38,838 nucleotides of DNA from Bibersteinia trehalosi (GTDB taxonomy: Bacteria; Pseudomonadota; Gammaproteobacteria; Enterobacterales; Pasteurellaceae): contig NZ_SMAM01000006.1 in the NCBI RefSeq assembly GCF_004346205.1, positions 1 to 38,838 of the forward strand, in the 5' to 3' direction. This document shows, in pieces, positions 8,401 through 16,797 of the stretch. Position 1 is the first letter of the stretch, and each line of letters begins with the position of its first letter. The position numbers and the translations under genes were made by a program. Below the pieces are notes generated by a model. It was not told where the DNA came from. It saw only the letters and a program-made list of their open reading frames with translations, and did no database searches.

Positions 8401-11400
8401 TGGTGATGGTGTACCTGTTGTGGCAACGGGTTCTGCAATAATGCCAGATGGTAATGGTGGAACGAATAATGTGGTATATCGCCAATATTTTAACGCGGTA
8501 TTTGAACCGTTGTTACAGTTAGAGTTAGATCCAATTGGCAATGAGGGCATCCTGAATGCAGAAATGGAACAATCAGGTGTTGTGAAGCTAACAGGCTATT
8601 TCCATAGTGGTTACAATGGACATAATAATGCGTTTGCTGACCGTGCCGAGTCTGCTAGTGTGAGCATTAATGGTGTCGTTTATGAGGGTAAAATTACAGG
8701 TAATCCTCTCTACCACAGTAATAGTAATGCCAAAATTGCAGTGGAATTTGAAGTACCATTTGTTGCATTGCAAACGGCTTTAACTGAGGGGAAAGGTGCA
8801 ATTGTCCTTGATGCTATTGTGAAAGATGGCTATGGCAATGTGAAGGCGATTCAATCGGATACGGAGAATTATACAATTGATATTACAGCCCCTGAGCTTA
8901 GCGTTCATATTGAGCCTATTAGTTCGGATAGTATGATTAATCTTGCGGAATCTCGCCAAGATTTAACTATCTCTGGTTCATTAGCTTACGACAAAGCAGA
9001 TGTAAAAGCGGGGAGCGTGGAAGTGATCCTTGAGTTTGATGGCAAGGAATATGTGGCGGAAGTTAATGAAGATACACAAACATGGTCATATACTTTCCCT
9101 GCTAAGCCAACCATCTTACTCGCTGCCAATGAAGGACAATTTGATATTGCAGTCAAAGCGAGCGCAAAAGATGTGGCGCATAACGTAGCAAATGCAGAAA
9201 GTAATGCGAACTTCACGGTCGATCTTACATTGCCAGCAGTGCAAATCACGCTAAATCCAATAGCAGAAAATGGTGTGCTTGATGTGGACAAAGCAGGTGA
9301 AAGTGTGATGGTAAGCGGTCAAGTTTCGGGTGAATTTTACCAAAATGACAAAGTAACACTTATTGTCAATGGGCAGACTTATCGTACAGAAATTACCGAC
9401 AGTACAGGTCAGTTCTCTGTTGCCGTTAAAACAAGCGATTTGACTGAAAATACAGTGCCAGCAATACTTGCAACAGTTGTCACTCAAGATCCTGCTGGAA
9501 ATAGTGCAGATGCCCAAGCTACAATCAGCTATGACGTTGTAAAAGGTGATATTCAAATTGAGATTGTTTCTGTTGCAGGGATCGATAATTTCATTAATGT
9601 GACGGAAGCAAGAGCAGAAAAAACGGTTATCCAAGGAAAAATATCAGGTTCTGCGGCAAGCCCAAGTAGTGTTGTACTTATTAGCCTAAATGGCAAAGAT
9701 GTAGTGGCAACGGTTAAAGATGATCTCACTTTCAGTGCTGAAATAACGACAAGTGAATTGGTAAATAATAAAGGCTACTTAGTCAAAGGTTCTGTGACAG
9801 GTTCAAATGCTGCACATGCAAGCACAGCTCAAAGCTATACTGTTAGTCCAGATGCGTTAGCGAAAGTTGATATTACTGAGATCAATAGTAATTTTGCAGC
9901 CTACTCAGAATTAGGTGGCATGATGACTATTACTGGTAAAGTAGAGCTCAGTGGTCTTTTCAAACGAGGAATGAATGCCTCTGCCGTAAGTAGCTTTAAA
10001 GTGCTTATTGGTGAGAATAGCTATACAGCCTCATTAGATTACAAAACACAAACTTTCGAGTTAAAAATGCCAGTAGCAGAAGTCGCGGCAATGGATGGTA
10101 GCGCGATCAGTTTTGATTTTGGTACAACTAGTAATGTTTTTACTCCGGCAAGTGATGATAGAGGTTACTGGTTCCGTCGACATAACAATACCAAAGTGAC
10201 TTATGATAGCCTAACTTTAACGGGGGATTATGTTGTAGATAATGGCAATGGTTCATATAGCATTAAAGTGCCAAATGAACAAATGGCAACTATTAGCGGT
10301 AAGGTGTCAGGCTTAGTACCAAAAGCTGGTGATATTGTCGAAATTGAGCTGGGTGGCAAACTATATCAAGCGGAGGTACAAGCAAATAATACCTTCAATG
10401 TGAATGTACCAGCGGCTCTACTTGCTGAAAACAATGAAAAAGTAGTAACCGCAACTTTAATTACCACTGATTTGGCAAATAACACGATTCAAGTGAGTGA
10501 TATTGAGGCTTACCTTACACCAGAAAATGTGAGCAGCGACTATGTTCAGCCACTGCATGCAGATATACCGACGGATAAGCGTAAATACAACCATTTAGAA
10601 CAAGAAAACCCAGAGGAATTTAATTATCCTTATTTTATGGATATGTTCCGTGGTGCGAGTTATGGTTACAACCATTACAGCAAAGTGCCATTTGGTGGCG
10701 GTGAAAATGCGGTGATTAAATACCACTTTGTTTCTGCGGATGAAGGTAATGGGCAATATGCAAGCAAAATGAGAGATGGTGCGATTGCAGGAACATATTT
10801 GGATCTTGATGATGAGCATAAAGAATTATTGCATCAAATTTTTGCTAAATTCGATGAGTATGTGAACGTAAAATTTGAGTACAGCAATGATTTCATTTTG
10901 GATAGCACCGGCATTAATATTTCGAAAGGTAAACACCCGAATACAGCAGCTTCTGCATTTGCTACTCAAGGTGTGGATCTCATCTTTAATGCTCATGGTG
11001 GCGGTGGCGTATATTGGGGAAATACCGGTTGGTCTGCTTATATTTCTATCCACGAATTAACTCATAACTTTGGTTATAACCACACCTCCTTGTATTTCAC
11101 GGATGAAAAACGAGATACAACCTTTGGTGGGATGGGAGCTGGCTCTATTGAAGATACCACGCTATTGAGCTATATGTCTTACAACTATGGGGATAAAACA
11201 GCATTTGCTGTTACTGGTTATGATCTTGCTGCAATGCATTATCGCTATGGTGTGAATCCAAATACTCGTGCTGGTGATGATGTTTATTCATTCCAACGTT
11301 TTGCGGATGCAGAAGATTTTGGCGGCATTTATATTTGGGATGGTAATGGCGTTGATACCTTTGATGCATCAATGGAAAACGACAAAGTTTATATCAACCT

Positions 11401-12277
11401 CAAGCCTGGCTCATGGATTTATCGGGGCACACAAGAGAAAATGCTCACGATTAAATCAGCCACTAAATATAATGCAGTAGAATGGTTCGCTGATGAACTT
11501 GATCCAAACGCTAAAGTTTTAGAAAGCGATACGCGCACGGTAAAAGAATTTGTGGAAGGTCAAGCCTTTATTGGATACGGTACACAAATTGAAAATGCCA
11601 TTGGTTCTGACTATGACGATATCCTTATCGGTAATGAAGCAGACAATAATTTATTGGGCGGTAAGGGCAACGATGTATTGAAAGGTGGTAAAGGGAATGA
11701 CTACCTAGATGGCGGTGCGGGTAACGATGAAATGCATGGTGGCGAAGGCAATGATATCTATGTGGTTGATAGTGCAGGTGATAAAGTCATTGAACTTGTA
11801 AATGAAGGGACTGATACTGTAATCAGCTTTATTGACTACACACTTGGCGATCATGTTGAAAATCTCACCCTCATGGGCACAACTGCAACAATCGCTACGG
11901 GTAATGAGCTAGATAATACTTTGGTTGCTAATAATATTGGCAATAATTTAAACGGTGGCGCAGGTAATGACCGTTTAATTGGTGGTTTAGGCGCTGATAC
12001 CTTAACCGGAGGTGATGGCAATGATACTTTCGTATTCAATACCGCGCTAAATGGCAATGTTGATACTATTGTTGATTTTAGTGAGGGCGATAAAATCGAA
12101 CTTTCTAAAGCCGTATTTAGTGCAATTGATAGTGTCGAAAATGTCATGAATTACATTAAATACGATAAATCAAATGGCGAATTAAGTTACCAAGAAAGTA
12201 GCAATGTAGATGCAGTTCATTTTGCTACGGTACAAAGCCTATATGCTTTGGATCAGAATCATTTCACCTTAGTGTAA
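5435..12277 (+). CDS. Giant RTX adhesin with serralysin-type metalloprotease domain, type I secretion substrate
   Basis: Predicted exported protein of 2280 residues. Order of parts: BapA-like N-terminal region (1-130, from weak resemblance of VKIL, IIIENYY and GAIYAY stretches); hydrophobic segment 139-155; 45 hexapeptide repeats mostly SEPEQP/TEPEQP (180-449); about eleven Ig-like modules of 90-140 residues, several opening with a GDDxIN..E...I.G pattern (near 454, 559, 669, 781, 886, 1025, 1155, 1269, 1373, 1477, 1592); zincin domain (about 1690-2000); RTX nonapeptides GGxGND (about 2070-2110 and 2170-2205); C-terminal secretion region. The zinc site is complete: HELTHNFGYNH with H1873, E1874, H1877 and H1883, Met-turn SYMSY with M1914, and Y1916 at the serralysin zinc-Tyr position. 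YDLAAMHYRYG and IWDGNGVDTFDAS downstream are serralysin/M10 hallmarks. Only three cysteines, clustered at 710, 712 and 715. Substrate and surface retention are unknown. Confidence 0.9.
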   Translation: MSITVKILDSSKIVAEYQPVATETIVIPAQQHVNYQLIDHLSGYAPQNITALRSGSDLTIMLEGSDSVPAIIIENYYEQEQAQTNLLIGIHENGAIYAYVPESGVASDAVSVLAEEMVAPQILAGEKLSTLFWSTYPNWLWGLLPVAGGLTALAIHGDSSSAQHDATSEDQAVTDYDQPIEPEQPSEPEQPTEPEQPTAPEQPPEPEQPSEPEQPIEPEQPSEPEQPTAPEQPTAPEQPTAPEQPTEPEQPTAPEQPSEPEQPTEPEQPVEPEQPSEPEQPSEPEQPTEPEQPSEPEQPIEPEQPSEPEQPSEPEQPSEPEQPSEPEQPSEPEQPSEPEQPSEPEQPTVPEQPSEPEQPSEPEQPSEPEQPSEPEQPSEPEQPSEPEQPSEPEQPSEPEQPSEPEQPSEPEQPSEPEQPSEPEQPSEPEQPSEPEQPTVPEQPSEPEQPTEPQLTINAITEDNRINMVEAQGKLLLNGTVIVDTGNDVRVEVELNGQNYLANVNGEAWELEIEATTLALQQGENSLKLKATATSASGLEASSELVHIYDVDTLIVDPLIQLEPITGDDIIQYAESKQATTTIRGNVVNVEHSAAKAGDIVEIKVGNTVNHNVLKDDGNGGLTFEVEVGTIALINHAAEGISITLATSDDSGNTLTTAASHNYRVEQRDIRIELTSIAEDDIINRVESQGEIDIVGSVANGEEGDSIEIYCSCPECETGWKLIQEARLRESGDFSLTVNGELLSQTGDKAPTIKAVYKNDPSVENSRNYTVDTELSVPQTTLTIAGDNKINTLTESGNITIAGQLSQIDSDVTELDVVVTINGKQYSATINEEKSAWTLIQSGAELAQLDDKSVSVKVTVKDQAGNSEENSANQVYTVTSSKEAPVIIFDSVTGDDFISQPEVEAGLTFSGRVENGIAGQTMQVGYVFAQVRPWSFVWKDVVIQDDLTFKVSYTAEESAIIAHADNRWGTNWNNQKFPLYRIGAKYSADYGDGVPVVATGSAIMPDGNGGTNNVVYRQYFNAVFEPLLQLELDPIGNEGILNAEMEQSGVVKLTGYFHSGYNGHNNAFADRAESASVSINGVVYEGKITGNPLYHSNSNAKIAVEFEVPFVALQTALTEGKGAIVLDAIVKDGYGNVKAIQSDTENYTIDITAPELSVHIEPISSDSMINLAESRQDLTISGSLAYDKADVKAGSVEVILEFDGKEYVAEVNEDTQTWSYTFPAKPTILLAANEGQFDIAVKASAKDVAHNVANAESNANFTVDLTLPAVQITLNPIAENGVLDVDKAGESVMVSGQVSGEFYQNDKVTLIVNGQTYRTEITDSTGQFSVAVKTSDLTENTVPAILATVVTQDPAGNSADAQATISYDVVKGDIQIEIVSVAGIDNFINVTEARAEKTVIQGKISGSAASPSSVVLISLNGKDVVATVKDDLTFSAEITTSELVNNKGYLVKGSVTGSNAAHASTAQSYTVSPDALAKVDITEINSNFAAYSELGGMMTITGKVELSGLFKRGMNASAVSSFKVLIGENSYTASLDYKTQTFELKMPVAEVAAMDGSAISFDFGTTSNVFTPASDDRGYWFRRHNNTKVTYDSLTLTGDYVVDNGNGSYSIKVPNEQMATISGKVSGLVPKAGDIVEIELGGKLYQAEVQANNTFNVNVPAALLAENNEKVVTATLITTDLANNTIQVSDIEAYLTPENVSSDYVQPLHADIPTDKRKYNHLEQENPEEFNYPYFMDMFRGASYGYNHYSKVPFGGGENAVIKYHFVSADEGNGQYASKMRDGAIAGTYLDLDDEHKELLHQIFAKFDEYVNVKFEYSNDFILDSTGINISKGKHPNTAASAFATQGVDLIFNAHGGGGVYWGNTGWSAYISIHELTHNFGYNHTSLYFTDEKRDTTFGGMGAGSIEDTTLLSYMSYNYGDKTAFAVTGYDLAAMHYRYGVNPNTRAGDDVYSFQRFADAEDFGGIYIWDGNGVDTFDASMENDKVYINLKPGSWIYRGTQEKMLTIKSATKYNAVEWFADELDPNAKVLESDTRTVKEFVEGQAFIGYGTQIENAIGSDYDDILIGNEADNNLLGGKGNDVLKGGKGNDYLDGGAGNDEMHGGEGNDIYVVDSAGDKVIELVNEGTDTVISFIDYTLGDHVENLTLMGTTATIATGNELDNTLVANNIGNNLNGGAGNDRLIGGLGADTLTGGDGNDTFVFNTALNGNVDTIVDFSEGDKIELSKAVFSAIDSVENVMNYIKYDKSNGELSYQESSNVDAVHFATVQSLYALDQNHFTLV
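5972..6781 (+). repeat. 18-bp tandem repeat array, 45 units, coding for (S/T)EPEQP
   Basis: Forty-five consecutive in-frame 18-bp units encode hexapeptides of the form xEPEQP or xAPEQP. The first unit is IEPEQP at 5972-5989. Variants (I, V, P, TA, TV) are concentrated in the first half and the second half is almost pure SEPEQP. Units at 6491-6580 are five identical copies of CCATCTGAGCCAGAGCAA, a sign of recent expansion. The 18-base unit keeps the frame, so copy-number changes would alter length, not expression. Because the unit carries no stop in most frames, long spurious open frames appear on both strands here. The peptide is proline-rich, acidic and probably extended. Confidence 0.97.
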
Positions 12278-12290
12278 TGAGCTAAGAATA

Positions 12291-12325
12291 AATCCCCATC
12301 ATCCTAAAGATGATGGGGATTTTTT
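12291..12325 (+). terminator. Intrinsic terminator of the adhesin-protease gene
   Basis: AATCCCCATCATC (12291-12303) pairs perfectly with GATGATGGGGATT (12309-12321) around loop CTAAA, followed by TTTT. The 13-bp stem starts 13 bases after the stop codon. Confidence 0.92.
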
Positions 12326-12394
12326 ATACGAATGAGATTTTGCAAAAAATTTGTTAAAAGCGAGCGCTTGCTATCAAGACTAAGGCATAAAACG

Positions 12395-13624
12395 TTAATA
12401 GAGTAATCTTGCGCGAATAGTGCCTTCAATCGCTTTTAACTTATTAAGCATATCTGCACTATGCGGTGTTTCAACATCAATCACAACATAGCCAATCGCA
12501 GGATCTGTCTGCAAGTACTGCGCAGCAATATTCACATTCGCTTCAACGAAGATCTGGTTGATTTTATTTAGAATACCTGGGCGGTTTTCATGAATATGGA
12601 GTAAACGGGTTGTACCTGCGTGTTCTGGCAGAGAAACTTCTGGAAAATTGACTGCAGACAATGTTGAGCCATTATCAGAATATTTCACAAATTTACTCGC
12701 TACCTCAGTGCCGATATTGGCTTGGGCTTCGGCGGTTGAGCCACCAATATGCGGTGTAAGAATAACGTGATCAAATTGGCAAAGTGGAGAGTTAAAAGGA
12801 TCATGAGCAGAAGCCGGTTCTTCAGGAAATACGTCTAATGCTGCTCCACGCAGTTTGCCATGAGAAAGCGTTTCTACCAATGCATCTAAATCAACCACAG
12901 TACCTCGAGCGGCATTAATCAAAACAGCATCATCTTTCATCTGAGCTAAGCGTTCGGCATTGATCAGGTTTTTGGTGGTTGCATTTTCTGGCACATGTAG
13001 TGAAACTGCATCACTGATACTGAGCAATTCTTCTAGGCTATCGACTTGCTGTGCATTGCCTAAAGGGAGCTTTGTTTCAATATCATAGAAATAAACTTGC
13101 ATACCAACCGATTCAGCTAAGATGCCGAGCTGAGTACCGATATGCCCGTAACCAATAATCCCAAGTTTTTTGCCGCGTACCTCATTTGAGCCACTGGCTG
13201 ATTTATTCCACACACCTCGGTGTACTTCAGCATTAGCCTTTGGCACTTGGCGCATTAACACAATGATTTCACCCAATACTAATTCAGCAACAGAGCGCGT
13301 GTTCGAGAATGGCGCATTAAAGACAGGAATGCCTAACGCTTTTGCTGCTTCAAGATCGACTTGATTCGTACCAATACAAAAGCAACCAATAGCAATAAGC
13401 TTATCTGCTTGTGCTAAAATTTCTTTTGTTAAATGGGTGCGAGATCGAATACCAACAAAATGCGCATCTTTAATCGCCGCAATTAATTCGGCATCATCTA
13501 ACGCTTTTTTATGGTAATCAATATTGCTATAGCCAGCCGCTTTTAGGCTATCTACCGCATTTTGGTGTACACCTTCTAGCAGTACAAACTTAATTTTGCT
13601 TTTGTCGAGAGAGAGTTTAGTCAT
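12395..13624 (-). CDS. serA: D-3-phosphoglycerate dehydrogenase
   Basis: Oxidises 3-phosphoglycerate to 3-phosphohydroxypyruvate with NAD+, the first step of serine synthesis in the cytosol. The 409 residues match the E. coli enzyme in length (410). Visible are the substrate-domain GIRSRTHLT, the NAD-binding loop GIIGYGHIG, the catalytic-histidine segment ILTPHIGGST, and a C-terminal ACT domain (HENRPGILNKINQIFVEANV), the serine-feedback site in this class. Start: ATG with AGGAAG about 8 bases upstream. It follows rpiA by 26 bases on the same strand and is probably co-transcribed with it. It converges on the adhesin gene, from which the terminator at 12291-12325 separates it. Confidence 0.97.
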   Translation of the reverse strand: MTKLSLDKSKIKFVLLEGVHQNAVDSLKAAGYSNIDYHKKALDDAELIAAIKDAHFVGIRSRTHLTKEILAQADKLIAIGCFCIGTNQVDLEAAKALGIPVFNAPFSNTRSVAELVLGEIIVLMRQVPKANAEVHRGVWNKSASGSNEVRGKKLGIIGYGHIGTQLGILAESVGMQVYFYDIETKLPLGNAQQVDSLEELLSISDAVSLHVPENATTKNLINAERLAQMKDDAVLINAARGTVVDLDALVETLSHGKLRGAALDVFPEEPASAHDPFNSPLCQFDHVILTPHIGGSTAEAQANIGTEVASKFVKYSDNGSTLSAVNFPEVSLPEHAGTTRLLHIHENRPGILNKINQIFVEANVNIAAQYLQTDPAIGYVVIDVETPHSADMLNKLKAIEGTIRARLLY

Positions 13625-13650
13625 TGTGTTTGCTTCCTATATCTGTGAGG

Positions 13651-14310
13651 TTATTCGATAATTTTTGCCCCATCTGGTGTGCCAACGATAGTAACATTTG
13701 CATAACGTTGCGCAAAAATCCCATTAGTTACGACACCAGCAATATTGTTGAGCGTATGTTCCATTTTCAACGGCTCTATAATTTTAAAATTATGCACATC
13801 TAAAATAACATTACCGTTATCGGTCACTACGCCTTCGCGATACTCAGGGTTACCACCTAATGCGACAATCTGGCGAGCAACATAAGAACGAGCCATTGGA
13901 ATGACTTCAACGGGGAGCGGGAATGTAGAGCCTAACACATCGACTTGTTTTGAGCTATCCACTATACAGATGAATTTTTTTGCCAGTGAACTCACAATTT
14001 TTTCACGTGTGAGTGCTGCACCGCCTCCTTTAATCATATAGCCTTGCGGCGTAATTTCGTCTGCACCATCAATATACACATCCAGCGAGCTCACTTCATT
14101 CGCGCTAAATACTTCAATCCCTTGAGCTCGGAGTAATTCCTCCGAATTTTTAGATGCAGCAACGGCCCCTTTGATTTGATCAGACATTTCGCCCAGTGCT
14201 TCAATAAAGCAGTTTACGGTAGAACCGCTACCTACGCCAACAATCGTATCAGGTTGTACAAACTGTAATGCCGCACGTGCAGCAATTTTTTTCATTTCAA
14301 GTTGATCCAT
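13651..14310 (-). CDS. rpiA: Ribose-5-phosphate isomerase A
   Basis: Interconverts ribose 5-phosphate and ribulose 5-phosphate in the pentose phosphate pathway. From the ATG at 14310 the product is 219 residues, the same as E. coli RpiA. Motifs: phosphate-binding [12 protein letters not shown], catalytic DGADEI, and [11 protein letters not shown] with the active-site lysine. The frame continues upstream to 14445, but that extension runs through the uptake-signal palindrome and the glmM 3' end and does not resemble RpiA. AGAGGA seven bases before the ATG at 14310 supports the short start. Transcribed with serA downstream. Confidence 0.96.
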   Translation of the reverse strand: MDQLEMKKIAARAALQFVQPDTIVGVGSGSTVNCFIEALGEMSDQIKGAVAASKNSEELLRAQGIEVFSANEVSSLDVYIDGADEITPQGYMIKGGGAALTREKIVSSLAKKFICIVDSSKQVDVLGSTFPLPVEVIPMARSYVARQIVALGGNPEYREGVVTDNGNVILDVHNFKIIEPLKMEHTLNNIAGVVTNGIFAQRYANVTIVGTPDGAKIIE

Positions 14311-14331
14311 TTTCATTTCCTCTAAAAAAAT

Positions 14332-14376
14332 CAAGCGGTGCATTTTGCAAAATTTTCTGCAAAATGCACCGCTTGT
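14332..14376 (-). terminator. Uptake-signal palindrome, likely glmM terminator
   Basis: CAAGCGGTGCATTTTGCA (14332-14349) is the inverse complement of TGCAAAATGCACCGCTTG (14358-14375). The 18-bp stem is built from two opposed uptake signals (one exact, ACCGCTTGT at 14368-14376). It lies 2 bases beyond the glmM stop, between glmM and rpiA on the minus strand. Paired uptake signals acting as terminators are well known in Pasteurellaceae. A T run after the stem on the minus strand is present (GATTTTTTT just downstream). Confidence 0.7.
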
Positions 14377-14378
14377 TA

Positions 14379-15713
14379 TCAGTTGCGTTTTACCGCATCC
14401 ACAATTTCTTCTGCACTGCGTTGGGCTAGTTCGCCATCTTCGCATTCTACCATTACGCGAATTAATGGCTCAGTACCTGATTTACGCAGTAGAATGCGCC
14501 CTTTGCCGGCTAAACGTTCTTCAACCGCTTTTGCTACCGCTTTAACCTCATCGCTTTCTAGAGGATTTTCACCACCCTCGAAGCGAACATTTAATAATAC
14601 TTGCGGGAAAAGCGGCACCGCTTTGGCAAGCTCATTTAGACTTAACTTATGTGCCGCCATTGCGCCTAATACTTCTAATGAAGCAATAATTCCATCGCCA
14701 GTGGTATTTTTATCTAGCACGATGATATGCCCTGAATTTTCACCGCCCAATTTCCAGCCTTTTTCTTTTAATAATTCCAATACATAACGGTCACCAACAT
14801 TGGCGCGCGCAAATGGAATAGCCAGTTGTTTGAGCGCAATTTCTAGGCTCATATTGCTCATCAATGTCCCGACAACACCACCTTGTAATTTACCTGCACG
14901 CAAGGCTTCGCGTGCAATAATAAACAGGATTTGGTCACCATCGACTTTATTACCTAAATGATCGACCATAATCAAGCGGTCACCATCGCCATCATAAGCT
15001 AAACCAACATCTGCTCCCGCTTCAAGCACAACTTTTTGTAAGGCTTGAATATCGGTTGCGCCACATTTTTCATTAATATTTAGGCCATCTGGGCGAGTAC
15101 CAATCTCAATGACTTCTGCGCCTAATTCACGCATAACGCTTGGAGCGATATGGTAGGTTGCGCCATTTGCACAGTCCACTACGATTTTCATGCCTTCCAA
15201 GCTTAAATGTGCAGGGAAAGTACTTTTACAGAATTCAATATAGCGACCAGCAGCATCGTTAATTCGGCTTGCTTTCCCTAGCTCGGCTGATTCAACACAA
15301 TCCATTGGTTGCTCAAGCAGGGCTTCAATCGCTTCTTCTACTTCATCGGGTAACTTCTCACCTTTTGCAGAGAAAAATTTGATGCCGTTATCGTAGTAGG
15401 GGTTATGAGAAGCGGAAATTACAATCCCGGCCTCTGCTCGGAATGTCCGAGTCAAATAGGCTACAGCCGGTGTTGGCATCGGGCCAGTAAATGCTGCGGA
15501 TAAGCCAGCAGCAGCAAGGCCTGCTTCTAATGCAGACTCCAACATATAACCAGAAATACGGGTATCTTTACCGATCAATACTTTTTTTGAGCCTTGAGTC
15601 GCGAGGATTTTTCCTGCTGCCCAACCGAGTTTTAATGCAAATTCTGGAGTAATGGGGAATTTGCCGACTTTGCCGCGTACACCATCGGTGCCGAAGTATT
15701 TGCGTTCAGCCAT
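14379..15713 (-). CDS. glmM: Phosphoglucosamine mutase
   Basis: Converts glucosamine 6-phosphate to glucosamine 1-phosphate on the route to UDP-GlcNAc for peptidoglycan and LPS. From the ATG at 15713 the protein has 444 residues (E. coli 445). It begins [17 protein letters not shown], has the phospho-serine loop ISASHNP (Ser102, the residue phosphorylated in the family), the metal-binding DGDGDR, and the C-terminal phosphate-binding [14 protein letters not shown]. An in-frame extension to 15794 is rejected because AAGGA lies just before the 15713 ATG and the family starts here. It is divergent from ypjD. Confidence 0.96.
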   Translation of the reverse strand: MAERKYFGTDGVRGKVGKFPITPEFALKLGWAAGKILATQGSKKVLIGKDTRISGYMLESALEAGLAAAGLSAAFTGPMPTPAVAYLTRTFRAEAGIVISASHNPYYDNGIKFFSAKGEKLPDEVEEAIEALLEQPMDCVESAELGKASRINDAAGRYIEFCKSTFPAHLSLEGMKIVVDCANGATYHIAPSVMRELGAEVIEIGTRPDGLNINEKCGATDIQALQKVVLEAGADVGLAYDGDGDRLIMVDHLGNKVDGDQILFIIAREALRAGKLQGGVVGTLMSNMSLEIALKQLAIPFARANVGDRYVLELLKEKGWKLGGENSGHIIVLDKNTTGDGIIASLEVLGAMAAHKLSLNELAKAVPLFPQVLLNVRFEGGENPLESDEVKAVAKAVEERLAGKGRILLRKSGTEPLIRVMVECEDGELAQRSAEEIVDAVKRN

Positions 15714-15911
15714 ACGATAAATCCTTATAATAAACATAAAAATTAACGCTATCTTAACTTTTCTTGCTAAGTATTGCCAGTTTAAAGCTTGCAAGCGGGC
15801 GAAATCTCAGGAAATTTTGCGAAATTTTGTCCCCTGCCATAGCCAAAACCAAGGAAAACTGCTAAGTTAGCAGCATGTTGAAAACTATTCGTATTTTGCA
15901 GGTTGAGTAAA

Positions 15912-16709
15912 ATGTTGTTTGCGATTTTGACGATTCTGGTCTATCTAATTGCTTTGCATTTTGGGGTGCTAGCAGGGATTGCGCCTGTACATAAACATAT
16001 AGAAAAAAGCAAAGTGAGCAGCAGATTTAATTTAAACATGGTGGTAATCGCAGGTAGCCTAGCGACTTTGTTGCACTTAGTCGATCTGTCCCACCTTTTT
16101 ATCGCTCAGAATGGGCAAAATTTCACATTAGCTAATGTAGCATCTCTGATTAGCGTGATTATGAGTTTACTGGCGACAATAGCGTTGCCGCGCTGGAAAA
16201 CGATCTGGTTTCCGGTATCGATTATTTATGCCTTAGGCATTGTGAGCGTTGCTGTATCAAGCTTTGTGGAAGGCAGTGTAATAAAGCAGCTTACCGAAGA
16301 TAAAGGTTTGTTGTTCCATTTAGCGATGGCGCTATTTTCTTATGCACTGTTTTTTATTGCACTGCTTTATGCATTTCAGCTTAAATGGTTGGATCGCAAA
16401 TTAAAAGCTAAACAATTTTCACCAGATTTGCCGGCATTAATGACCGTTTCCCGCCATTTCTTTAATTTAACATTAGTTGCTCAGATTTTGCTGACTTTGG
16501 CATTAATCACAGGCATGATTTATCTGCATAATTTCTTTGCAAATGAGCATATCCATAAAGCGATTTTCTCCTCTATTGCTTGGTTAGTCTATGCGATCTT
16601 ACTATTAGGGCAATGGAAACTGCATTGGCGAGGAAATCGGGTGCTTATTTATTCACTTTCAGGTATGATATTGCTCACATTTGCTTATTTTGCGAGCAGA
16701 ATGGTGTAA
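15912..16709 (+). CDS. ypjD: CcsA/HemX-type inner membrane protein YpjD
   Basis: Integral membrane protein of about 265 residues with roughly eight hydrophobic helices and conserved histidines in membrane-facing positions (LLHLVD, FHLAMALFSY, HNFF). It belongs to the cytochrome c assembly protein family of E. coli YpjD/HemX. Its function is not established; a link to haem handling is suggested by the family only. An in-frame TTG at 15903 abuts the only ribosome-binding-like sequence (AGG at 15900-15902), so ATG 15912 with 9-base spacing is preferred. A REP-like palindrome lies downstream, before the CorB-like gene. Confidence 0.88.
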   Translation: MLFAILTILVYLIALHFGVLAGIAPVHKHIEKSKVSSRFNLNMVVIAGSLATLLHLVDLSHLFIAQNGQNFTLANVASLISVIMSLLATIALPRWKTIWFPVSIIYALGIVSVAVSSFVEGSVIKQLTEDKGLLFHLAMALFSYALFFIALLYAFQLKWLDRKLKAKQFSPDLPALMTVSRHFFNLTLVAQILLTLALITGMIYLHNFFANEHIHKAIFSSIAWLVYAILLLGQWKLHWRGNRVLIYSLSGMILLTFAYFASRMV

Positions 16710-16720
16710 GGTAACAAATT

Positions 16721-16750
16721 GTCGGGGCGAATAGTTATTCGCCCTTGTCG
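16721..16750 (+). repeat. REP-like palindrome, copy 1
   Basis: GGGCGAATA (16725-16733) and TATTCGCCC (16735-16743, reading the perfect inverse complement) form a 9-bp hairpin within GTCGGGGCGAAT...TTCGCCCTTG. It lies between ypjD and the CorB-like gene. It shares the (T)GTNGGGGCG start with the copies at 19287, 20154 and 21212. Confidence 0.7.
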
Positions 16751-16797
16751 TTTCATATTGTGCTTTACGGTGATTAACTTATAAAGGATTTTTAATT

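Noticed and set aside
5435-12277. Phase-variable expression of the adhesin through the repeat
   Set aside because: The unit is 18 bp, a multiple of three, so copy-number change cannot shift the frame; only length variation is expected.
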